In this document: positions 8,457-20,600 of the stretch, piece by piece
How positions within the stretch are numbered: position 1 is the stretch's first letter
How the letters are laid out: every line of letters starts with the position of its first letter
Assembly (NCBI GenBank): GCA_010014835.2
Contig: JAAAKB020161680.1
Location: 1-20,871 of the forward strand
From: Apostichopus leukothele
Lineage: Eukaryota > Echinodermata > Holothuroidea > Aspidochirotida > Stichopodidae
DNA: 20,871 nt
Reading direction: 5' to 3'
Notes under the pieces: model-generated
Database searches by the model: none
The model's input: the letters and a program-made list of their open reading frames with translations, nothing else
What the model was told of the DNA's origin: nothing
Made by a program: the position numbers and the translations under genes

Positions 8457-11400
8457 CTGGAAAAATATAAAAGAAACATGCAAAAGAATAATTGCATGAG
8501 TGACTTTGTTACCAATTGGATCATTATTTACAATAGAAATAAACAAATTTTGTTATCATGCCACTTAAATGGGCATGCACTGTGCAGAGTATTTTATTGT
8601 TATTGTTCAATGAACAGTTTGGTTATTTCTCCAGCCCATTGCATTTACCTGAAAGATCCAACAAACATTTTGCCATTAAATAACATGAGATCTGACACAT
8701 GTAAATCCTATGTAATCATCTCAACTATGATAGACTGTAATATAGGTATCATACAAACAGGCTTGAAAAAAGCAACGGGAAAAAAAGCAACAACAACATG
8801 CAAGAAGTGTACTAAAGCTGCAATCCAAATGCGATATACATAGATCTGAAAAGAAACAGGGTTAACATGCATATTATTAGTTTACTTCATACAATAACAT
8901 GTCATGTAAACAAATTATGACACTTGAAATTACCTTCAACATCAATTAGCCAATCTCTCCAGAATGAAATTATTCTATTTTCAATGTTCCTCCTATTGGA
9001 CCCACGTGGTGACAGAGATGGAGCAAACATTTCTTGCAGTGTTGTGTGGTCGTGCCGCTCTTCTGGCTTTACAAAGACGCACCTAAATCCATCTGGGTGT
9101 TTCCGTATGGCGGGTAATATGCCACCTGTTTCAAGACCCTCCTTGAATCTGAAAGTAGTACATGTAATGTACCAGAATAAAATCAGTTCGTAGATTCTTG
9201 CCTCTGGGCATCGCTTAGATTCACTTAGCAATTTTAATAAGTATATATTTTTATATAAAAGCAATTTTTTTTGGAAGGGTTAGGCAAAGCAAACTCAGAG
9301 GTGTGATAACACTTAGTATCACGGTTTACAGCTGATGCAAAAGTAGTAAGCAAAAATTATCAGTTTCCCTAGTACTTCCTACAAACTATTCACATGTTTG
9401 GTTAAAATTGGAACTTTACTTACTGGTCTAATGCAGCTTGTACTCTACCAAATAAGTAAAATGTCACAGCATCCTCTACAAGTACATCCCTATCGGCTAA
9501 TGACTTAATCTGTCGTATGGAGCCAAGTATGGAAAGGACATCCTGACTCTCTTCTACTTCCTGCACAACATCCTCCAAAGTGACAGCATCTGAAATCTAT
9601 TGTTCAAACCAAACAAAATTGGTGCTTAAATTTAATCAAGGATTTATCTTAAATGATGTTACAGACTGGTTCAATACCAGATGGGTTGACAGCAATATTT
9701 TGATTGATTCCTTGTCGAAGGCGGAAGGAATCAGTGCAATGGTGATGAAGTGTGTATGGTGTTTTGGTCATGATATGTGACACTTCATCTTAAACACTCT
9801 AACCAGAGATGAATAATAAAAGTAAAGTTCAAAGTAGGTATGTGGGTTCCTTTTGGGGGACTCTTTTCTTTGTTTGGTTTTGGTAGGCTGTTTGAGGTCA
9901 ACAAAGGTCCAAGTGTAAAAACATGGTTTATACAATATATATAGGAGTGAAACTTGGTAAAAGTTCAAACATATAATGTCTATTAAGTTTCATAACAGTC
10001 AAAGATCATTTTCAATCTGTGTATGTAGGTAGCCCTTAAAGTGCAGATATTCATTAGCATTTATTATGGCGGTCAATTGAGGTCAACAGAGATCAAAGTC
10101 TGAAAACTTTGTAAATGCAATATCATAAGAACAAAGAATTACTTAAACTTCAAACTTAGTGTGTAGGTAGACCTTGCATAGCAGATAATTTCTGTGGGCT
10201 TTCATGGGTTTCAAAGGACATTTGCAGTCAAAAGTCTGGAACATTGAATATGCTATGTTGCAACCACCATGTCAAATGACTTAGTGATTCCTTGCCAATG
10301 TGAGAAGCAATGATGAAGTTCAAGTAAATTTCCATTATTGAGATATCTTGTTTGAAAAGTTGACCTATGACTCCATGGAAACCATTAGAAGTTATTTACT
10401 ACCAACATACTAAGTTTGGCATTCATGGAACTTTCCCCTCTTGAGATACAGCATTTACAAGGTTCTCAGACTTTCACCTCTGTTGACTTTAAATGACCGT
10501 AAACATGAACATCAATATTGCTCATCAACTCGCTATTAGGCTTACCTGAATAAATACCAAGTTTATAGTTCAACCAGGTCTGTTCTTGAGATAACGTGTT
10601 TACAAGGTTTTCAGACTTTCTACCTGAGTTGACCTAAGATGAACTTTGACCTCATGAAAACTTGGAAATCTACTGACCAAGGGCTACCAACAAACTATGT
10701 TTGAAGTTCAAGCAACTTTCTCTTATTGAGATATATCGTTTTTCAGACTTTGACCGCTCCTCTGTTGACCTTTAACCTCCATGAACATCAGTAGCAATCA
10801 TCGACTCACTATTAAGGGCTAGCTAAATAGCAAGTTTGAACATTCTTTTCTTGAGATATTGTGTTTAAAAGCCAGAGTGTCACACACATGCTATCACCAT
10901 CACACAGATTCGTTTTACCTTCATTTGGCAAGGAAATACTTACTCTGATGGAAAATAAAGTGCATTTACATTTGTATTCATTCCCAATAAGCAAACAATG
11001 ACTTTTATCAAAATGTTATCAACTTCAATTTCATGTAGTAGATTTGGATTACCTTTTTCAAAACATCTTGAACAAGTGTGTCTTGAATGTCATCTACAGT
11101 CAACTGACACGTTAAAGGACTGCCAGACAACCGTTGGTAAAGAGCTTCTGAGAAGCACATAGGTCCGGGTCCTCCATGAATAAGGGACAGGGCAATAAAC
11201 ATCCCAGCTTCCCTGTAAGTCCTGTTAGATAGAGCTGAAATGACATGTAGAGGTTTTACAAAGATGGCAAACAATATTATTAGTATATTAAACACTATAG
11301 CAAAATACCAATAATTCTGTTGGTGTATGATGTTAGTGCTTTCATATATGAGTTTCCGCTCATTCATTCAAGAAGGACCGCATGAGACAATCCCTGCGGA

Positions 11401-14400
11401 AACTAAGAGTGATTTTAATAGTTCTGTTTGTGGGAGAGTTAGGGGTTTACGATAGTTATAGGTGTGTAAATTACAAAATTATTTATAATTACAATTGTTC
11501 TTTCTACAGTTTGTTGCCTTTAAGTGTTGAGGGTATCCCCATGCTTGCCCACTAGCCCCCCCCCCCCATTTACAGTTCACACACTGGGTGTCAGGTGGTT
11601 TACCATCTAAATAACAAGTTTTGCAGAAAAGGGCCAATTGAGTACAGTATCTGCTCCCTGTATAGGGTGAGATAAAATTATAAATTTCTTACCCTGGGTT
11701 GACAAAGCCAAAGTACGAGCTCCAGGTGGACCATCGAAAATGTGGCTTGCTGTTGCCTCCTTAACCAACAGGCGAAAGAATTCACGAGTTGGTCCTCCAT
11801 TGTCTATAACTCCTTCACTTGTGTTATATGCATCTACAAATGCGACACTTATGGGTTTCAATGGGCAGAAAGCTTTTCGTTTGAATGCCCTTTTGGCACA
11901 CTCCATTACCCGGTCCCTCGTAACGTTGACATAATTTGCCGCCTGTACCTCATCAGCATCAACTCTGGACTGGATAAGGATGAGTTCAGATTTCCAATCG
12001 CTTAAAAGAAAATAAAGACAATAACAAGGATATATTTATTGCACTAAACTACTTAGCCCATGCATGCAAAGACATTAAAATAAGACAATTAGAATATGAG
12101 GGTGGTTCAACTGCCAGCTGTTTAGCAATGAAAGCAAAAATACAATTTTATAGGAAGTTTTAATTGACTATTGTACTTGTAGCATATGAGAGCACCAACT
12201 CAACATGCTTCTTTTATTTATCTTGAGTTAGCTACTATTTTAAGCAAAACCCATTGCCAACGTTCCTTGTGGTGTTGTAGTTGTAGAAAAGTGGCTGAAT
12301 GGTTTTGTGGATAAGAAAAGTGGCTTTTCACAGTAGCTGCACAAAATGTCGGCTCTCTACATGAATTATCTTAGGACAAATAGTATCACTCTCACCTATC
12401 ATCACTAGGCTCCTGAAAAATTGAAGGCGGTTCATCATCCTCCTCTACCAGTGGATATTCCTAAATAATTGAATAAAAATTTAGTAACGATACAAAATTA
12501 ATCTTAAAAACAGGCATTTCATTCCCAAGCCTGAATGAACTCACAATTCCAGCTGTACCCTTCCTCATGTGTATATTGATGGCCGGATCACTGACATGCA
12601 AGTAATTGTGCAGTTGTTGATTATGTTCCACTTTAATATCATCATATGAAACACCTTGTCGATAGATTTCACAACTATTGACTCTTTTACAAGTCCCCTG
12701 AATATGATGAGCAATAAATACAAATATATTTCTTTCAAAAAATTATTGTATATATCAGTGTAAACTATTGTTTGGCAATCATTTAAATAATTAGTTCATT
12801 TTGCAATAAAATACTTAAAATAATAGATCCAACTAGGTATACATTTGGCATGGTTGGATTTGATGTTCAGGTTTTTATTACATGGTCTATTTTGATTTTG
12901 GATGTAACCTGCCATCTGAATAGGTTAAAAAAGGCACATTGAAAACCAATTCATAACAATGATTCTTTTCTAATAAAATATTGGTTGTAGGGTGTTCTTA
13001 CATGGTGATAATTGGGTCATCATCAGACTTTAAGTTACTATGTAAAGTTTAAACCTCCTACCTGCATATCATCTGTTTCTAGCGGTGAAGGCATTTGCAG
13101 TGTGTCGTCAAAGTCCTCATCACTGTCATAAGACTACAATTTAAAAAATAGATGACTTGTTGTAACAATTAAAAAATAGTAAGTCCTTCAAGTAAAACCA
13201 GAATGCCAGTGGGCTTATTGTGATTCCTTGCCAATTGACATTATAATCCCAAGCTTTCGTCATTTTGTTGATTAGTTGATCAGCAAGGTTCTTTCACTAA
13301 CTGTGGACCTACCTTCTAAATATGTTAACTTACTGTGTTTACAAGCTATTTTTAGCAAAAATCAACTCAAGCCCTGCCCCCTTAATAAATGTGCATAATA
13401 TCACATTGAACATCCATCATCATGTACCCGCTATCTACCAACACCTTCACACAAAGTATGATTCAATTCTAAAATGTTTATATTTGACCCTGTGACCTCA
13501 TTAATATTCTTGAGATGAGCACCAAACTCAATAGGGCTCTTCTACTCACTATGGCGCATATATGCACTAAGTATGACTTCAATAAATGACTTCAAATAAA
13601 TATGCATCATGTCAACTTGAACATATATTACCATGTACCCACTATCTACCAACACATTAATAACAAGTATGAATAAATTCTGACTTTCGGTTGCAGTTAT
13701 TAGCATTTGGAGATTTCTACGTTTGACCCTGTGACCTCATTATTATTCATGAGATGAGCACCAAAATCAATAGGGTTCTAATACTCAGTATGGCGCATCT
13801 ATGTACCAAGTATGACTTCAATCCAACTCGCCTTTGTGAGTGATCGTGTTTACGAGCCAAGGGCATCACAAACACACGCACACACACGCGCAATAACCAT
13901 TGCATATATTCTTTGAGCCTTCGGACAAGGAATCAAAAACGTGCCTGAAACAATAACAACACTAAGCGTTAGGGCATTACATTTGTGGTCAGTATATATT
14001 CCATATAGGAAGATATGAAATGGTACAGGTTTCAATAAATGTTAGAGTTTAATGACATATGCCCACGTAGTGCTGAGTATTGCCAAGTGAAACTTACATA
14101 AGTGATTTAACATCAGATGTCTTACATTTCTCAAATACTCTTTGAGCATTTTAGGAAAGTCACATGGTGCTATGTTTGTGTTACACATAGATACCTGAAT
14201 CATATGAAAGTGAAAGCATTGTTAGGAAAGGGACCATAAAGATTGTGTGCTGCCAAAACAGACCTGAAAGCAGCATAATACATCAAACATGTTTTTTTAA
14301 CTGTTGGAATTGAGCAAAATGGGCATGCAACTCACTTACTTTTGCCGGATTCAGTATCTTAAGCAGTACTTAGGATATTGAGTTTTTGCTTATGGTTAAA

Positions 14401-17400
14401 TGATAACTCTCCTCACACAAAGATATTGATTTGACATGCAAAAATCGAGCGTCTTAAAATGTTAATTAGAAAAGGTATTGTGGTTTTGTGACATGAGTTT
14501 AAATGTTTCCCTTTTTTTGTAATCTTACAAACAGAATTGTAACATGATACTGATCTTTGCAATATGTGGAAAAGCATTGCTTCTGAAATTTGATTTCTGC
14601 CTAGGCTTCCACTTATAATCTTATATTCATGTTTATGAGTTTTCTCATTTTGACTGTTTTTACCCCAAATGTCCTTTGACCTACACCTAAAGCAGCACAA
14701 GGCTTCATGTAGCCATCGTTGAACTTCCACATACCATCTACTGAAGATGTACAAGATTCCCTTCTGTGGTATTGTGTGTACAAAGAATGCATAACACAAA
14801 TCAACATATGTACACAATTCTTCATAACTGAATATCAAATCAAACTTACATTTGGTACAGAAAACAATATTTCTGGTGTGCCAGGGTCAGAAGGACCAGT
14901 AACCCCATAGGTTCTTGAATGGCCAGGAACTTGGGAGGCCACTGTTGAGGGACCAAGAAGTTGAGAAGGCCTTGAAGAACCTGGAATTTGATAAGTACTT
15001 GAAGGACCAGGAAGTTGAGAGGCATATGAAGGACCAGGTGCTTGTGAGGTTCTTGAAGGGCCAGGAAGTTGAATGGGGCTTGAAGGACCATTAACCTCAG
15101 AGTTGCTTGAAGGACCAGGAACTTGAGAAACAGGAACCTCATTGGGTTCACTTGTCTCTCTCACATCTGGCTCAACCTGAAAGAAAACATTTGTCTACAT
15201 AATAAAGGAGGGTCCTTGAATGTAATATACTGGATATCTACACGGCATATGTGAGACCTGTCCATGCAGTTTCTATTTGCGATATGTTAGTTATGTGCAC
15301 AGGATTTCCCCATCGTGATAAGGTTTCTCTCATTGCCCACAACTGAATCCAAGTAATCTGTTAACATCAGAAACAATGACCATTCATAATTCTTAACATT
15401 AAAAGTGGGTCATTCATACTTGGTGTCATAATTTCCCTGCTTAAGACAAGACATTGCATGTCAATGATTGAACATTGTGATCTCTATACTTCCCCAAAAA
15501 GATTTGTCCCAGTTTCCTTCTCTAAGATGTCTTGTTAACCAGCAAATGTATGCCCATGATATAATGAAAGCTCATTTACTATATGAACAATATACAGAGT
15601 GTGATGTGAGGAATGATCAAGAGAAAGCCTCACTATATGTGCCTAAACTGCATGAATAAAAAGGAAGCAAGCACAAGTAATTTTTGTATAATAAGTCGAT
15701 TGTAGAGATAAAAGCTAGAACTCAGTTGCCAATAAACCAAAAGCAAGGCACTGGACGGCATATATCCAACAACTTTATCACATGAGTGAACTTGTATTGA
15801 TTGTATTTTCCTGAATGAAATTTGTGTACATTTCAAGCCTACAAAGTATGTTGTAAGTGGGTACACAAACCTCTGAAAATAACTTACCCAGCATACATTC
15901 ACTAAACAAGAGCATATAATGCCAACATCATGGAGAGATTTGTCAGCAGCTTTTGAAACTTGGATTTCAGGCTTGCCCAAAACATACAAAGTAAAATCCT
16001 CTGTGGCATGTTCTGTCGATCCAATCCAATTCACTAGTGTCTTTTAAAAAATGAATGGGAAGAATGGCAATTAATTTGACTATATATGCCTACATCATTT
16101 CATTACTGCTGTACATTGCATTAGAACAAAAAAGTATAGAGATTTGGTGATGTATCATGAGTAATACTTGTACCAGTCACACATGTTGAACAGTATAATC
16201 ATGCACAAAACACTTGATCTCAGTAATATGGGAAACTCACATTCACAACTGTTGTTGACCAATGACACTGATAGGTTTCCATCTTGTATCAATATGACAC
16301 ATCAGAATGTTAACATGCGTCCAATTAAAGTACCACTTTACACTTACTAGATCCATGCATGTTGACCCCAAATGACATTTGACTTCCACAAAACCAAAGG
16401 GCTCTTTATAATTTGTTATATAAGAAAAATTACATCTGTTCAAGCTTTCCTAACAAAGTACATTGGGATACTCTGAAATCTTGAAGTATAACTTTCGCAT
16501 GTACTTACGGACAGCTGTTCCTCTGCAAGAAACCTGCGCTGCATTGTGACACTATTTGGCAGTCTACACTTTAGAATGAAACCATTGACTGGCTCTGAAG
16601 TAATATCCAATGCTGCAGCACGTTCTTCTCTGACCTGAAAATTTATAATATGAATGCATCCAGATTATGACATAATTATAACCTAAGAAGGTTCCAAGCA
16701 TCCTGTTTTAAAATTAGGCTTGCACTTGTACTGCATTGTGTGTTTACTTGCACTTTTCTGAGCTATTAGTCAGCATCATACAGTCTCTTCAACTCATCAA
16801 GGGAGCAGCTGTAAATTATAGGTACCTTGTTTTAGCTATCAAGCCGACCTGTGATGTATGTATCGTCGTGCAAATCTAAGTTTACAAAATAATGCTACTT
16901 GCAAAACGTGCAAAGAATAGAATGTCACGAACGGTTACTATATTATTCACATCTTTTCGATGTGCTCATTGACACAAAGCCATGCCAAATAAAGTATGAA
17001 AGATTGGCATTATGATGTCATATGTTACTATTCTGTGTCTCATTGTAAAATCCACTGTATAAATAACTGTATATCTGATGAGAGTATTGCACCATTACGT
17101 TTTGCTGGGAAAGAGGAGAAAATGGAATGCAGAAAGACACAGCTAGTGGTGCTTTTCTTAAAGGTTGAGGTTGCTCAATGCTCTGTTAGATTTGCCTGGG
17201 TATACTTCTCAAGGCAAATGGGAAAAATCAGGAAATAATGGGTGATAGAGGGAAAAAGTGTGCCCACTGAAATACCTGGAATGTTGGTGAAAACAATTTC
17301 AGAAAGCACCAATTGTCATGCAGTATAGCTACTGAAAAAATGTTTGACCTGGAAAATTGTTGGTTATATGGAATTCTTCAATTAATTGGCAATTAATTGG

Positions 17401-17603
17401 TAATGTTCAACATCAAAAAATGACAATTTACCACACGTAGCTTTGAAAGATGGGCTGTTGAAGCTTGCTGTTCACATGATGTAGTTTCCTGGAAGTAAAT
17501 ATTACCCAAGTTAAATTTATTGAAATTACCACACAAAGTATTGTACACACCAAAGAGTGAGCTTGAATCAAACTTCCATAACTATATACTGTATATATAC
17601 ATA

Positions 17604-17639
<36 letters not shown>

Positions 17640-20600
17640 GAATTTATAAGACTTGGTTGTCTAGTTGAAAAATGACAGAGCTAAGTTCATGCAGTTAATA
17701 CCAGTATATGGTTGTTTCTGAGAACATCAAACATAACAGTTGACTAATGCAGCAGCGACTTATTGTTCTCTTTGGTAAGAAATTTATAACCAAATGACAG
17801 TAAAAGTACTATTCAGACATTTATCACAATTGGTTGAATTTACAGTTCATTGTTATATTCTAATTACCTTTGCTTGGTCTGCAGCAAGTGCCTGGGCATA
17901 TTCGTTGTTTTGCTCGCAAACAATACAATTTCCTGCTCCTTGCAAACTTCTTGAGCATGTTGCACAGTGACCCTATTTAGCAAATCAGAGGAAGAGGAGA
18001 ATAACATTAGTAATTACAAACAAACTTTGTCATCTGTACCAACAACTAGCAGAGAACATATGCCCACTGATTGACTCTCAGTTTAACAAAGTAAATCACA
18101 TAAGGAATAAAACTTAATTAGAACAATGGGACATGATAAGTTCCATAAAGATCGAAGATGTGACTTATGTCTTCTTACTGTTCATGAACTACAGTTACAA
18201 TCATATACCACATTGATGCATTATAATTGGTTAACTAGGAGAGAATCAAAACCGCAGCTGTGATACCCTGTACTTTAATTCCATTTTCATCCACACATTT
18301 CAAAACACGATGACAGCAATTCAGTTTAGAAGATTTTTACAAAGCATTTAGTCATTAACATATTCTCAAGAAGGCTCATATAACTAATAAGAAAATAACT
18401 TTACACTTCTAGTCCAACCATAACGACAAGTAAGATTGACAGTTTATAGCCATCACCTTGTACACCTACTTAAAGATATAAATAACGTCATACACTTCTA
18501 GTAGACACTACACACAAAATCAAACAAAAATAATGCAAACTTACTGTCTGAGCAGGTATTTCTGTAGAGGGCAACACATAAACACAATGCTTGGTCTTTC
18601 CTCGAACACCAGCTGGTGTTTTCTGCATGCCTTCAGGAAGATCTATTAGTTTGCCACTTCCAATAGCCCTTTTAAAAACTAGTGGTATTCCATGAAATGG
18701 AGGGAATTTATCCCACAAAAACTGTTCAAAAGCAGCAGCATCAAGATCTGCAGGCACTTGACAGTCCTCTGGCAAGTGTCCTTAAAGAAATAAGAAAAGA
18801 AACTTGTGTTGAATCAAAGAACTACATTAACTTGCATACAACAAGTAGAGGATAAGAAGACATGCAGTGTATGCTGGAATGGAGAGTCTTTCAACATAAA
18901 GCAAAAAAAGTGTAAACTGAAATGATGGAATCAACCCTGACTGAAATTTTTACACAGGTCTATTGAGTATTACTGAATGTATAGTCAAACCTACATATAT
19001 ACATACAGAAATGTTCAAAGAAGGGTTCTAGGCACAATGGTTCATTAACTACTGCAGGAAGACAAGCAATCACTGTTCATTGCCTGAGTTTTCACAACTG
19101 AAGATGATGTTTACATAATACCTTTCAGACATAATATACTGTACAGTACATTGTACTGCACCTCAAGGGCTCTAAACTATGGTGTAAAAGTGATAAGTCT
19201 CAAGCATAGTAGCTGAGCCATACAACCATGTATGTACAAATTATTATGCAACAGCAGTAGTTATCATATAGGCAAACCAAAGTATTTACAGCATTTAAGA
19301 GCTGTTCACTTAATAAGTGTCATTTTACTGTACACTTACAGAATCTTAGTAAGCATTACATAAACAGACCTAAACCCTCCTTCTTCAATTCATTTATCGC
19401 CTTCCATGATGATGGTCTTCTTGAAGCTGCTGGATTGGATAGTGCCACGATTTTCATTGAATATGATGCAACAGGGCGTCCACGTTTCCTTTTTCTTTGT
19501 GCATGTCTGCGCCCTGTTGCTGGTGGTGATTGGCTTGATCTGTTTGCCTGAAAGCTGAATTCATGATACAGTAAGAGTACATCATGTATTCATGTAGTAT
19601 GAAATTACACAAATTTCAACCTTACACTTGACACATTAGTAAATTTGCATAAAAACTGAGAAAGAAAAGTAGCAAAATTAGCAATCAGAATTTGATTGAA
19701 TTAATTTCATCAGCTTCTGAGCTGCTGATGTTGCTGTTGGTGGTCCTGGATTTGCTCTTTTGGACCAGTACCATCCCAAAACCTTTCTGTTAATACTATA
19801 ATACTGTCACCAGGAGGAGGGGTCTTAGCCCAGGAAGGGGCTATCCCCCCTTTGGAAAATTTAAGATTTGTGAGGGGGCTTAAACGGAAATTGATGCTAT
19901 CATTTCAACGATTACGACTACATGTCTCACAGATTTTCATATTTGGTAATTGTTCTCGACACTTCTCTTCCCAATATGCACTAGTGTATAGACTAGCCAT
20001 CCTGCCTACGCATTCACAGTAATGTTACGTTAGTCTATCCTACAGTACGTTATATACACTAGCCTCTAGAGGCTTACAAATTACATAAGACTACACACCA
20101 GTCACAGTAACGTTACACTAGCCTATTCTGTCGAAGGCATGTGTTTAAACTTGTCTAGATATGGAATTTAATATGGTCATTTGTAACACCACTCTTCATC
20201 ACTCCAGCTTGTTTTGTAGGATAATCACGAGATCAGCTTGGCATATCAAGTTATAATACCGTACCGAAGATACTCGCCTAACATACATAGGGCCTATACT
20301 TTCCAGTATGGGCCCTATATGGGCTAGGGTTTCATATCACATTTCGTAAGTAGGCTAGGCCTACACTTTTGACAAGTACTGCTTTTAATATATATATTCA
20401 ATTGTTTTGATTCATTTTAATTTTCTACGAGAATATCGAGTAAGGCCTGAAAGATAGATATGAGAGATAGTCCATGCTACTCGTTTGACTAGATTTTGGC
20501 TAGTCTAACTGGCTCAAGCGTAATATTTGAAATACTGCCTAGGCCCTAGCTTGGACTACGTATGTTGTCCACTGGTACTCGGTAGCAAACCACATTCATT

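Noticed and set aside
8478-8843. Plus-strand open frame of 121 codons
   Set aside because: It lies in a HECT intron and its edge overlaps nothing conserved; composition is random-looking and no motif is seen.
9584-9589. Acceptor TTTCAG directly before ATGCTG as start of exon 14
   Set aside because: It breaks frame with exon 13; the AATAG acceptor 7 bases upstream keeps frame and gives a sensible protein.
14219-14286. Further HECT exon upstream of exon 9 (after CTGCTTTCAG, minus strand)
   Set aside because: The phase 0 frame meets a stop after about 13 codons.
19690-19795. Extra HECT exon in intron 1 (minus strand, GGTCCAAAAGAGC region)
   Set aside because: It has a possible acceptor but no donor before stops in the useful frames.
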